The notes below the pieces were generated by a model. That model was not told the DNA's origin. It did not search any database and saw nothing but the letters and a program-made list of their open reading frames with translations. Below, one piece after another: positions 1 through 7,897 of a stretch of DNA of 43,452 bases. The position numbers were made by a program, and so were the translations under genes. Every line of letters begins with the position of its first letter. Positions within the stretch are counted from its first letter, which is position 1. This DNA is from Curvibacter sp. (GTDB lineage Bacteria; Pseudomonadota; Gammaproteobacteria; Burkholderiales; Burkholderiaceae_C), in contig JADCGR010000020.1 of the NCBI GenBank assembly GCA_020248905.1, forward strand, positions 1-43,452, written 5' to 3'.

Positions 1-2
1 CG

Positions 3-116
3 CAAACCAAGGCACAGCTGAAGCAACGGGTCCTGGGGGCGCTGCGCAGATTGCAGAAACTCCCCAACCTGGTGGCTTCGTTCTTCCGCCATCCCACCTG
101 TCAGTACGCGAGATGA
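3..116 (+). pseudogene. C-terminal fragment of IS630-type transposase
   Basis: The window opens inside a reading frame that runs for 37 codons to a TGA at 114-116. The tail contains the basic LRRLQKLP stretch followed by a SFFRHP...QYA ending. This resembles the C-terminus of IS630-family DDE transposases, which usually end in an FF-x-P-x-x-x-YA pattern. The 5' part of the gene lies outside the window, so it cannot be said whether the element is complete. The family call rests on this short tail and is moderately sure. AT-rich sequence follows at about 117-165 and may hold the right end of the element; no partner repeat is visible here. Confidence 0.6.
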
Positions 117-351
117 CAATACTTTCGCAAAGCTTAGTAAGTTCGAAACGACCAGAATTAAGAAACAACAGAAACGTCGCAGGCTGAGACGCGCGGTTTC
201 CGGCGCCGTGGTCTGGTTGCGGGCGCTTAACCTGCATTCGACGTTGAAGGTGGCGGGCATGGCGCGCTCCAGTCAATAGCGTGTATGTCTTGCATGATAA
301 GGCCCGCGCAGCGCTCATGGCGGGCGATGCCAATTGATCTCTTGAACGGGC
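117..351. other. Gene-free stretch, probable IS right end
   Basis: No coding region is supported here. The first 50 bases are AT-rich compared with the rest of the window and directly follow the transposase stop codon, as expected for an insertion-sequence terminus. The remainder has normal base composition and probably belongs to the 5' side of the broken GTPase gene that follows, but its P-loop region cannot be recognised. Confidence 0.35.
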
Positions 352-1175
352 GTGATGAAGGTGATGGCAGGCTGCGTGTGCTTCAGCGTGCGCACCGACC
401 TTCAGGACACCTTGCGCGAACTGTTTCGCGACCGACGTGCGGGCGTCATCCCCGACTTCGACCGCGTCATCATCGAGACCACGGGCCTGGCCGACCCGGG
501 GCCCGTCATCCAGACCCGCGCCAGTGACACCATGGTGGGCGCCCAGTACCGGCTCGACGGGGTGGGCACCCTGGCGGATGCCGTCAACGCGCTTGTCCAG
601 CTGGCGCAGCAGCGCGAGAGCCAGCAGCAGACTGCCCTGGCCGACGCGGTTTTCATCACCATGGGGGATCTGGCCTCGGCCGAAAGCGCGTAGGCGCTCA
701 TGGCCGAGATCGCTGCCCTCAATCCGCGCGCCGATATCCAGCGCTGCACTCAGGGCGAGCTGCATCCGCGCGAGCTGCATCCGCGCGAGCTGCGCGCCCT
801 GGGGCTGCAGAGCGAGCCTGCCAGCGATGACAACTTGCGCTTTCTCGGTGAACTCGGTTGGACCCTTGGTTAAACCGCTTATCTCGGCGAGCGACTGCCC
901 GGTCGTCACCGCCCCTCGGTGCGCACCGTCTTGTTGTGCTTTGACACGCTCTTTGCCTGGGCGGCGTACTCTGCGGCCATGGAACTGCTCATTTCGCTGC
1001 GCGGGCAGGACCCACCGCGGGTGAAGGGCACGTGAACGTCCAGGGGCAGGCGGTGGTGGTCCAGGGCGTGGGCCTTGTGTCCTACCCGCCGGTCAGGCTA
1101 GACCGCTGGCGCAGCGAGGACCGCAGCATTTGCCTCGTTTCCATCACGCGCAACATCGACGCGGAAAAAAATCCG
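352..1175 (+). pseudogene. Broken COG0523 (CobW-like) metal GTPase
   Basis: Translated pieces match the CobW/COG0523 G3E GTPase family, which are nucleotide-dependent metal chaperones. Visible are the region after the GCxCC metal site (here GCVCFSVR, with the second of the paired cysteines replaced by Phe), the IETTGLADPGPV block, the YRLDGV block and the C-terminal CobW_C part (VQGQAVVVQGVG, then PPVRLDRW). The N-terminus with the P-loop is missing. The same frame is interrupted by TAG at 691-693 and TAA at 871-873, and the frame changes near 1030, where a TGA is reached and the homologous sequence resumes in another frame (1032 onward). A 15-bp unit is duplicated at 757-786. The gene is clearly decayed. 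Its 3' end points toward the lipoprotein gene on the other strand. Confidence 0.8.
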
Positions 1176-1231
1176 CGGGCTGTTCGCGGTGGTGATGGGG
1201 CCGGGCGCCCCGTCCTGACCGCGCCGCGGCT

Positions 1232-1954
1232 TCAGCGCCAGTCCACCAACTCCCAGCGGAACCAGTCCTCGCGCTCCACGCTGACCGAGCGTCCGGTGGG
1301 GCGCCGGAACTCCCCGCTGACTTCCCGCGCAATCCATCGGCCCGTCTCGGGCGCGAGCCAGAGCGTGTCGCGCCGCACGGTATCGACGCGGTTGAAATCC
1401 GGGTGCTGCAGGCGGATCAGGTGCTCAACGCGCAGTGCGCGGCGCTCGCTGCCCTGGAGCGTGACGGTCTCCCAGCCGCCGACCGTGGTGTGCTGACTGA
1501 TCCAGTAACGGTAGGAATCGTCGTCCACGAAGTAGTGGCCCGAGTGGGCGCTGCGTGCGCCCGGGCGCAGGTCCTGCGGCCACAGGGGCAGGGCAGGCAT
1601 GGGGCGCAGGGCGTGATCCCAGGTACGCAGGGTGAGCGATTGAGTGCCCCAGCTTTCGTGGATCTCTTCCTGGGGCGCGGCGCCGGGGGCGTCACCGCTG
1701 CGGCGCACGCGCACATTCGGCTGCAAGGCCACGACCTCGTCGGTTTCGGTGGCGAGCCGGGCGCCGTTGTAGCCGTTGTACTTGTGGTAGGTCCAGCGCT
1801 GACCCAGCGCGGGTGCGCGCATCGTCGTGGGCTCCGTGGGCGCAGGCGCGGGCCGGATCTGCAAAGGGGGGAGCGCTGACATCCCGGCGCAGCCCGTGCT
1901 CAGCAGGGCAGCAGGGGGCAGGGCCAGCAAGAGTTGGCGGCGGGTGAGGGTCAT
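1232..1954 (-). CDS. Putative lipoprotein, unknown function
   Basis: The 240-residue protein starts at an ATG at 1954; a TTG one codon upstream is also possible. The N-terminus MTLTRRQLLLALPPAALLS has a double arginine and a hydrophobic core and is followed by a lipobox-like STGC, so it is probably exported and lipidated; the twin arginine could mean Tat export. The mature part is rich in Trp, Tyr and Arg with many beta-strand-like segments and no recognised catalytic motif. I do not recognise a family. It is transcribed divergently from the ABC transporter operon, with about 76 bases between the start codons, and its 3' end meets the decayed GTPase gene. Confidence 0.7.
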   Translation of the reverse strand: MTLTRRQLLLALPPAALLSTGCAGMSALPPLQIRPAPAPTEPTTMRAPALGQRWTYHKYNGYNGARLATETDEVVALQPNVRVRRSGDAPGAAPQEEIHESWGTQSLTLRTWDHALRPMPALPLWPQDLRPGARSAHSGHYFVDDDSYRYWISQHTTVGGWETVTLQGSERRALRVEHLIRLQHPDFNRVDTVRRDTLWLAPETGRWIAREVSGEFRRPTGRSVSVEREDWFRWELVDWR

Positions 1955-2030
1955 CAAAGCTCCCGATGGGTTGCGACGCTATGATTCTGGCGCGACACCC
2001 AAAACGTCACCACCCACCCCAGGAAAGACC

Positions 2031-3242
2031 ATGAACGCTGCCAAGTCCCTTGCCCTGCTGCGCCGCACCCGGTGCGTGGCGGCTGCCGCCGCCCTCACGG
2101 CCTTGATTTCTCTACCGGCCCTCGCGGCTGACAACGTCAAGATCGGCCTGCTGTCCACCCTGTCGGGCCCCGGCGCCGGGCTGGGCATCGACATCCGCGA
2201 CGGCTTCCAGCTGGCGGTCAAGCTCAATGGTGGCAAGCTCGGGGGCCTGCCGGCCGAGGTCATCGTCGCCGACGACCAGGCCAGCCCCGACGTGGGCCGA
2301 CAGACCGCCGACCGCCTGGTCAAGCGCGACAAGGTCGATTTCATGACCGGCATCGTCTTTTCCAACGTCATGCTGGCTGCGGGCGCGCCCACCTTTGCAT
2401 CCAAGACCTTCTACATCAGCGCCAACGCCGGTCCCTCGCAGTACGCGGGTGAGCAGTGCAATCCCTATTTCTTCGCTGCCTCCTGGCAGAACGACAACCA
2501 GCACGAGGCCGTGGGCAAGACCGTTGCAGACAAGGGCTTCAAGCGCGTGGCGCTGATTGCCCCCAACTACCCCGCGGGCAAGGACGCCCTGGCCGGTTTC
2601 AAGCGCTTCTACACGGGCGGTGAGATCGTCTCCGAAAGCTATACCCCGCTGAACCTGCTGGACTATGGCACCGAGCTGACCAAGCTGCGCGCAGCAAAGC
2701 CCGATGCGGTCTACATCTTCCTGCCCGGGGGGCTGGGTATCAACTTCATCAAGCAGTTCGTTGGCGCCGGCCTGTCCAAGGACATGATGCTATTTGGCCC
2801 CGGCTTCTCGGCCGACGAGGACGTGATCCGCGCCGTGGGCAACCCTATGCTGGGCATGTTCAACGCCTCGCAGTGGGCGCACGATCTGGACAACGCGGCC
2901 AACAAGAAGTTTGTGGCGGCCTTCGAGAAGGAATACGGCCGCCTGCCCACCATCTACGCCTCGCAGGGTTTCGATGCGGCGCAGCTGATCGGCGCCGCTG
3001 TGCGCGACACCAAGGGCAAGATCGAGGACAAGGCCGCCGTGCACAAGTCGCTCAAGGCCGCCAAGTTCGACTCGGTGCGCGGCAACTTCAGGTTCAACAG
3101 CAACCAGTTCCCGATCCAGGACTATTACCTGCGCGTTATCACCCAGGACAGCAAGGGCCGCGTGACCAATCGCACCATCGGCACCGTGTTCAAGAACCAC
3201 GGGGATGCCTACGCGGCCCAGTGCAAGATGCCCGCGCTTTGA
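2031..3242 (+). CDS. Branched-chain-type ABC transporter substrate-binding protein
   Basis: This 403-residue periplasmic binding protein of the LivJ/type I fold captures the substrate for the importer encoded downstream. The ATG at 2031 is preceded by AGGAAAG. Residues 1-33 form a signal peptide with basic N-region, Ala/Leu core and an ALA cleavage site before ADNVKIGLLST. The IGLLSTLSGPGA start, the VIVADDQASPDVG block and the RLVKRDKVDF block are typical of this family (Peripla_BP_6). The substrate cannot be read from sequence; relatives bind branched-chain amino acids, amides, urea or aromatic acids. An upstream in-frame extension to 1827 is open but lacks family similarity, so the start at 2031 is preferred. 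It is the first gene of a six-gene operon. Confidence 0.9.
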   Translation: MNAAKSLALLRRTRCVAAAAALTALISLPALAADNVKIGLLSTLSGPGAGLGIDIRDGFQLAVKLNGGKLGGLPAEVIVADDQASPDVGRQTADRLVKRDKVDFMTGIVFSNVMLAAGAPTFASKTFYISANAGPSQYAGEQCNPYFFAASWQNDNQHEAVGKTVADKGFKRVALIAPNYPAGKDALAGFKRFYTGGEIVSESYTPLNLLDYGTELTKLRAAKPDAVYIFLPGGLGINFIKQFVGAGLSKDMMLFGPGFSADEDVIRAVGNPMLGMFNASQWAHDLDNAANKKFVAAFEKEYGRLPTIYASQGFDAAQLIGAAVRDTKGKIEDKAAVHKSLKAAKFDSVRGNFRFNSNQFPIQDYYLRVITQDSKGRVTNRTIGTVFKNHGDAYAAQCKMPAL

Positions 3243-3380
3243 TCGCAAGCCGTTTGCGTTGACTCTGCCGAACGGCCATCGTCAAATGCCGGCGCATGCT
3301 GGCTCCGACCCCTCGGCGGGCTCAGGGCAGGCCAAGCTCGGTGCGAGCGGGCCGTGCCGTGCCACAGAGCCCAAAACGCG
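3243..3380. repeat. Intergenic repeat-like sequence
   Basis: This gap inside the operon holds, on the minus strand, the word family GAGCCCGCCGAGGGGTC (about 3308-3330). Such CCTGAGCC(T/C)GCCGA-type words recur between genes in many proteobacteria as short interspersed palindromic repeats. It is unusual to find 138 bases between a binding-protein gene and its permease when the other genes overlap. It may reduce expression of the downstream genes relative to the binding protein, but no clear terminator is seen. Confidence 0.35.
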
Positions 3381-4301
3381 ATGACCGCCATCCTTTTGCT
3401 TGAGCTGGCCCTCAACGGCCTTCAGTTCGGGCTCATGCTCTTCCTGCTGGCTGCTGGCCTGACGCTGGTCTTCGGCATCATGGACATGATCAACCTGGCC
3501 CATGGCTCGCTCTACATGGTGGGTGCGTATCTGGTGGCGGCGGCCAGTCTGGCCAGCGGCTCCTTCTGGCTGGGGCTGGGCACCGGAATCGCGGGCGCAG
3601 CCCTGTTCGGTGTGCTGCTGGAACTCACCATCCTGCGCCGGCTCTACACGCGCGACCACCTGTCGCAGGTGCTGGGCACCTTTGCCATCCTGCTCATGTG
3701 CAACGAGGCGGTGCGTTTCCTCTGGGGTTCGCAGCCCGTGCTGCTGAGCGCGCCCGAAGTGCTGGCCGGCCCGCTGGAACTGCTGCCCGGTTTCTACTAC
3801 CCCGCCTACCGCCTGCTCATCATCGCTGTGGGTCTGCTGGTGGCTCTCGGGCTTTGGGGGCTGATCACGCGCACGCGCGTGGGTATGCAGCTGCGCGCCG
3901 GCGCTTCCAACCGCGAGATGGCCCTGGCCATGGGCGTGCCGGTACGGGCCCTTTTCACGGCGCTGTTTGGCCTGGGCGCGGCGCTGTGCGCGGTGGCCGG
4001 CGGCATGCTCGGCCCGCTGCTGTCGGTGCAGGTGGGCATGGGCGAGAGCATCCTGATCCTCGCCTTTGTCGTCATCGTGATTGGCGGCATCGGCTCGGTG
4101 CGTGGCGCGCTGCTGGGCGCACTGCTCGTGGGTGTGGTGGACACGGCGGGCCGCACGCTCATCCCCATGGTCTTCGGCGCCGTGCTCGGGCCGGCCGCCG
4201 CCGACAACGCCGGCCCGGCCGTGGCCTCCATCCTCATCTACGTGCTCATGGCGGCCGTGCTCTATTTCCGGCCGCGCGGCCTGTTCCCGGCCCATGGCTG
4301 A
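3381..4301 (+). CDS. livH: Branched-chain-type ABC permease LivH
   Basis: The 306-residue inner-membrane protein has about eight hydrophobic segments. It opens with the LivH-type sequence ELALNGLQFGLMLFLLAAGL followed by GIMDMINLAHGSLYM, the conserved block of this permease family. The RTRVGMQLRAGASNREMA cytoplasmic loop fits the EAA-like ATPase contact loop. It forms the transmembrane channel with LivM. The ATG at 3381 gives the usual family start; a GTG at 3354 would add nine unsupported residues. Its stop codon overlaps the livM start by eight bases, indicating translational coupling. Confidence 0.9.
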   Translation: MTAILLLELALNGLQFGLMLFLLAAGLTLVFGIMDMINLAHGSLYMVGAYLVAAASLASGSFWLGLGTGIAGAALFGVLLELTILRRLYTRDHLSQVLGTFAILLMCNEAVRFLWGSQPVLLSAPEVLAGPLELLPGFYYPAYRLLIIAVGLLVALGLWGLITRTRVGMQLRAGASNREMALAMGVPVRALFTALFGLGAALCAVAGGMLGPLLSVQVGMGESILILAFVVIVIGGIGSVRGALLGALLVGVVDTAGRTLIPMVFGAVLGPAAADNAGPAVASILIYVLMAAVLYFRPRGLFPAHG

Positions 4302-5277
4302 GGCAGCGCAGTCGCCGCGGCCGGCGCCCAGCCTGCTGGACCACGCCCTGGGCTGGCACGGGGCGCTGTCCCTGTTCGGGCTGCTGCTCGCCCTGCCATT
4401 CATCACCCCCTATGCTGGCGGCGACTTCTACCTCAGCCTGGCCGCGCGCATCCTTATCTTTGCGCTGGCGGCGACGAGCCTGAACCTCATCCTGGGCTTC
4501 GGCGGGCTGGTGAGCTTCGGGCACGCTGCCTTCGTCGGCGTCGGCGCCTACACGGCAGGCATCCTGCTGCAGTCAGGCGTGCACACGGTGTGGCTGCTGT
4601 GGCCTGCGGCCATGGGGGTGGCGGCGCTGTTCGCGGCCGTCATCGGTGCCATCAGCCTGCGCACGCGCGGCGTCTACTTCATCATGATCACGCTGGCCTT
4701 CGCGCAGATGCTCTATTACCTGGCGGTCTCGGCCAAGGCCTGGGGCGGCGACGACGGGCTCACGCTCTCTGCACGCGCCACTCTGGGCTTCGGGCCCGAT
4801 CTGGGTCACGCCGCTACGTTCTACTGGACCACCCTTGGGGTATCGACCCTGGCCTTTGTGTTCGTCTGGCGTCTGCTCAATGCACGTTTCGGCCATGCCC
4901 TGCAGGCCATGCGCGAGAACGAGCAGCGCATGGAGGCCGTGGGCTTTGCCGTCTACGGTCATCGGCTCACGGCCTTCGTCATGGCCGGCGCACTGGCGGG
5001 CCTGGCCGGGGCGCTGCTGGCCAGCCTGGGCAACTTTGTCAGCCCGTCCATGATGCAGTGGAGCCAGTCCGGCGTGCTCATGGTCATGGTGATCCTGGGC
5101 GGGGTCGGTCACCTGTGGGGCGGTGTGATCGGTGCCGTGGTCTTCCTGCTACTCGAAGAGGTTCTCAGCCACTACACCATCTACTGGCAGTTCGTGCTGG
5201 GCGTGGCGTTGCTGTGCGTGGTGCTGGCCGCGCCCAACGGGCTCATGAGCTTGTGGCAGCGCAAGGAGCGCAGCTGA
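4294..5277 (+). CDS. livM: Branched-chain-type ABC permease LivM
   Basis: The 327-residue second permease subunit carries the LivM hallmarks SLNLILGFGGLVSFGHAAF near the N-terminus, the RTRGVYFIMITLAFAQM block, and MRENEQRMEAVGF in the cytoplasmic coupling loop. Multiple hydrophobic helices are evident. The start ATG at 4294 overlaps the end of livH by eight bases; the upstream in-frame extension lies entirely within livH and is rejected. The stop TGA at 5275-5277 overlaps the A of the livG start codon. Confidence 0.9.
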   Translation: MAEAAQSPRPAPSLLDHALGWHGALSLFGLLLALPFITPYAGGDFYLSLAARILIFALAATSLNLILGFGGLVSFGHAAFVGVGAYTAGILLQSGVHTVWLLWPAAMGVAALFAAVIGAISLRTRGVYFIMITLAFAQMLYYLAVSAKAWGGDDGLTLSARATLGFGPDLGHAATFYWTTLGVSTLAFVFVWRLLNARFGHALQAMRENEQRMEAVGFAVYGHRLTAFVMAGALAGLAGALLASLGNFVSPSMMQWSQSGVLMVMVILGGVGHLWGGVIGAVVFLLLEEVLSHYTIYWQFVLGVALLCVVLAAPNGLMSLWQRKERS

Positions 5278-6032
5278 TGGTGCTGCTGCAGGTGCAAGGT
5301 CTGGTCAAGCGCTACGGCGGCCTGGTGGCGACCGACGGGGTAGCCCTGCAGGTGCGTGCCGGCGAGATCCACGCCCTGATCGGCCCCAACGGCGCGGGCA
5401 AGACCACCCTGATCCAGCAGCTCTCGGGGGCCCTGGCGGCCGATGCCGGGGCCCTGCTGCTGGAGGGGGAAGACATCACTGCGCTCTCCATGCACGAGCG
5501 GGTGCACCGCGGGCTGGCGCGGTCATACCAAATCACCAGCATCTTCGCGCGGCTGAGCGTGCTGGACAACGTGGCCCTGGCCCTGCAGGCGCGCACCGGC
5601 TCGAGCCTGCGCTTCTGGCGGCCTGCGCGCGCCGAGGCGCAGCGCCATGCGCAGGCGCTGGCGCTGTTGCGGCGCGTGGGACTGGAGGCGCGCGCCGAAC
5701 AGACGGCTGGTGTGCTGTCGCACGGCGAGCAGCGCCAACTGGAGGTGGGCATCGCGCTGGCCACGGGGGCGCGCCTGCTGCTGCTGGACGAGCCCATGGC
5801 GGGCATGGGCCCCGAGGAATCCGAGCGCATGGTGGCCCTGCTGCAGAGCCTGCGCGGCGAGTGCACGCTGCTGCTGGTGGAGCACGACATGGACGCCGTC
5901 TTCCGCCTGGCCGACACCATCTCGGTGCTGGTCGCGGGGCGCATCATCGCCAGCGGCACGCCCTCGGTCATCCGCAGCGACGCCGAGGTCCGGCGCGCCT
6001 ATCTGGGCGACGAGATCGGGGAGGCCGCCTGA
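5277..6032 (+). CDS. livG: ABC transporter ATP-binding protein LivG
   Basis: This 251-residue cytoplasmic ATPase powers the importer together with LivF. Visible are Walker A GPNGAGKTT near residue 40, the LivG-type signature LSHGEQRQLEVG, Walker B LLLLDEPMAGM and the switch histidine in LVEHDMDAV. The ARSYQITSIFARLSVLDNV block after the Q-loop region is typical for LivG. Its start overlaps the livM stop by one base. Its own stop TGA (6030-6032) overlaps the start of the unusual membrane gene that separates it from livF. Confidence 0.92.
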   Translation: MVLLQVQGLVKRYGGLVATDGVALQVRAGEIHALIGPNGAGKTTLIQQLSGALAADAGALLLEGEDITALSMHERVHRGLARSYQITSIFARLSVLDNVALALQARTGSSLRFWRPARAEAQRHAQALALLRRVGLEARAEQTAGVLSHGEQRQLEVGIALATGARLLLLDEPMAGMGPEESERMVALLQSLRGECTLLLVEHDMDAVFRLADTISVLVAGRIIASGTPSVIRSDAEVRRAYLGDEIGEAA

Positions 6033-6580
6033 TGCAGGCCGCAAGCGCAGTTCTGCCCCGCCCCTGGCGCCACTACCGCCTCTGGACGCTCGGGGTGGGC
6101 CTGCTGCTGCAGCTACACGTGGGCTGGCTGCTGCTGGTGGACCGCATGAACCCCGCCCTGCAGCCCGGCGCACTGACCCAGCGCTCGGTCGAGGTGCTGC
6201 GAGCGCGCAAGCGCGCGACCCACCTGCAGGCGCGGCTGCCCGACGGCAGCGAGCGCAGCATGGAGTTCCCCGCCTCCTCGGCCCTGCTGGGGTCGACACA
6301 TATGCCCCTTCCCGACGGAGAATGGGACAGCCTGCCCGCTTGTATGGGCTACGTGCTGGGCACCCTGGTGCGCTGGGTTCAGGGGGATGCGCGCTTTCGC
6401 ACCTGGGAGCTGCACTGTGGCCCCGTGCACCGCGTCTGCGAGGAGTTCCGCACCGCCTACGCGCAGACGCTGCGCGAGGCACGCACGGCGCATGAGTGGC
6501 ATGGCGGCCTCGTGCTGCTGGCCACGCTTGTGGTGCTGGTGCTGGAGCATCGCGCAAGCCGCCGCCGGGGGTGGGCATGA
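6032..6580 (+). CDS. Unrecognised two-helix membrane protein within the liv operon
   Basis: I do not recognise this 182-residue protein. It has a basic N-terminus, a hydrophobic helix at about residues 20-37 (LGVGLLLQLHVGWLLLV), a soluble region of roughly 115 residues, and a second helix near 155-172 (GGLVLLATLVVLVLEH) followed by a basic RRR tail. Positive charges at both ends predict that both termini are cytoplasmic and the middle is periplasmic. Three cysteines (in ACMGY, LHCGP and RVCEEF) could form disulfides there. The start overlaps the livG stop by one base and the end overlaps the livF start by four, so it must be co-translated with the importer. A role as an accessory subunit is inference from position only. 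Confidence 0.75.
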   Translation: MQAASAVLPRPWRHYRLWTLGVGLLLQLHVGWLLLVDRMNPALQPGALTQRSVEVLRARKRATHLQARLPDGSERSMEFPASSALLGSTHMPLPDGEWDSLPACMGYVLGTLVRWVQGDARFRTWELHCGPVHRVCEEFRTAYAQTLREARTAHEWHGGLVLLATLVVLVLEHRASRRRGWA

Positions 6581-7290
6581 GCGCCATGCTGCTGGAAGTG
6601 CAGGAGCTGCAGACTGCCTACGGCGCGAGCCAGGTGCTGTTCGGCATGACTTTGAGCGTGCCAGTGGGTGGCGTGGCGACCCTGCTGGGCCGCAACGGCA
6701 TGGGCAAGAGCACGACGGTGCGTTCCATTCTGGGCCTCACGCCCCCGCGCGGGGGCACGGTGCGCTTTCTGGGCGAGCGCATTGATGGCCTAAGCCCGGA
6801 CCGCATCGCGCGCATGGGGCTGGCCCTGGTACCCGAAGGTCGACAGATATTTCCCAATCTGACGGCGGAGGAAAACCTGCGCGCGTTCGCCGCCAACCGG
6901 CGCCGCCGGACAGATCCCTGGACGCTTGAGAGGGTCTACGCCCTGTTCCCCGCCCTCGCGGCGCGCCGGCGCAATATGGGCAACCAGCTTTCGGGGGGAG
7001 AACAGCAGATGCTGTCTATCGGTCGTGCGCTGATGACCAATCCCGAGTTGCTGATCCTGGACGAAGCGACCGAGGGCCTGGCCCCGCTGATCCGCGAGCA
7101 AATTTGGCTCTGTCTCGATCAGCTGCGCGCGCAGGGGCAGAGCATTCTGGTGATTGACAAGTACGTGCAGCGCCTCATCCGCCTGGCCGACCAGCACACC
7201 ATCATCGAACGCGGGCGCGTGGTGTGGGCAGGGACCTCGGCGCAACTGGGGGCGGACCCAGGGCTCTGGCATCGCTACCTCGGCGTGTAA
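6577..7290 (+). CDS. livF: ABC transporter ATP-binding protein LivF
   Basis: The 237-residue second ATPase of the importer has Walker A GRNGMGKST, the RIARMGLALVPEGRQIFPNL block diagnostic of LivF, the signature LSGGEQQMLSIGRAL and Walker B LLILDEATEGL. Where most ABC ATPases have a switch histidine, it has VIDKYVQ; LivF proteins commonly lack this histidine. The ATG at 6577 overlaps the preceding gene by four bases (ATGA). An inverted repeat follows the stop (aagcgg...ccgctt, about 7298-7314), but it has no T-run, so an intrinsic terminator is not established. Confidence 0.92.
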   Translation: MSAMLLEVQELQTAYGASQVLFGMTLSVPVGGVATLLGRNGMGKSTTVRSILGLTPPRGGTVRFLGERIDGLSPDRIARMGLALVPEGRQIFPNLTAEENLRAFAANRRRRTDPWTLERVYALFPALAARRRNMGNQLSGGEQQMLSIGRALMTNPELLILDEATEGLAPLIREQIWLCLDQLRAQGQSILVIDKYVQRLIRLADQHTIIERGRVVWAGTSAQLGADPGLWHRYLGV

Positions 7291-7381
7291 AAGCCGAAGC
7301 GGTGTCCCCGCTTGACCTAGGGAAAACACTGATCTGGCCTAATTCAGGTCTGCCTATCAAGCGATCACATCCAGCCCCACC

Positions 7382-7858
7382 ATGACCGAGCCCACGCCCT
7401 TGCGTACCGCTGCTGCTCTACTGCGCTTGCTCACTTCGCGTGCGCTGGCGCTTGTGATGTTGATGGTCCTGGTTGGCGCCTGGAACCTTGCACATGCCGT
7501 CCCGGCGGCGATGCCGGACCGCGAGTGGGCGTCCCTGCTGCTGGTCGAGTCGATCGATGACCCCGCAGCCTTGAACGAAGTGCAGGACCTGGCTTTGGCA
7601 TGTCGCAAACCCGCTCCCTCCAAGAGCTTGGCCATCGATCAGGTACTCAAGGAGATCGCCGACAAGGATGCGCAGCCCCTGGCCACGGCCTGCTGGCAGA
7701 CCTTGCGGCAGGCCGCGCGCCGCGCCCTGCGGCCCTGCTGGCCGCCTCACAGACCGATTGCGCACCCCTGCTGCGCCCGCCAGCGCCCGGCCTCTGAGGC
7801 TGTTAGCCCGGCCTCTGAGGCTGGTATTCTGGTTTCGAGTCTGCTTCCTGTCGGGTGA
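7382..7858 (+). CDS. Small exported protein, possibly frameshifted at the 3' end
   Basis: The open frame gives 158 residues. Residues 1-40 look like a signal peptide or single membrane anchor (RALALVMLMVLVGAW, then HAVPA). The next part is acidic and helical with cysteines in ALACRK and TACWQ. From about 7710 the frame becomes Arg/Pro/Cys-rich and unconvincing, while another frame reads AALLAASQTDCAPLL and stops at 7797. A frameshift around 7705-7735, in a GC-only run, is therefore likely, and the natural product may end at 7797. No family is recognised. Its position just upstream of the efflux genes suggests a link to metal handling, as with small periplasmic proteins at the head of some czc-type operons. 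Confidence 0.5.
   Translation: MTEPTPLRTAAALLRLLTSRALALVMLMVLVGAWNLAHAVPAAMPDREWASLLLVESIDDPAALNEVQDLALACRKPAPSKSLAIDQVLKEIADKDAQPLATACWQTLRQAARRALRPCWPPHRPIAHPCCARQRPASEAVSPASEAGILVSSLLPVG
7785..7823 (+). promoter_or_regulatory. Two palindromes in tandem upstream of czcC
   Basis: The 18-bp word GCCCGGCCTCTGAGGCTG occurs twice with a period of 21 bp (7785-7802 and 7806-7823). Each copy contains the interrupted palindrome GCCTC-T-GAGGC (7790-7800 and 7811-7821). Two palindromes two helical turns apart are a common layout for dimeric regulators. The pair lies about 75 bases before the czcC start. Whether it is an operator or just a duplicated repeat cannot be told from sequence. Confidence 0.35.
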
Positions 7859-7897
7859 CGGGCGAGCCCGCACTGTGTGTGTATTTCGAGGAAATCC

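Noticed and set aside
3282-4406. 374-codon minus-strand frame opposite livH
   Set aside because: It is low-complexity His/Gln/Arg-rich antisense sequence. Only the short repeat word at its start is of interest.
7298-7314. Terminator after livF
   Set aside because: A six-base-pair stem is present but no T-run follows on the plus strand.
7785-7823. Short CRISPR-like repeat
   Set aside because: Only two copies with a three-base spacer; no array and no cas genes.
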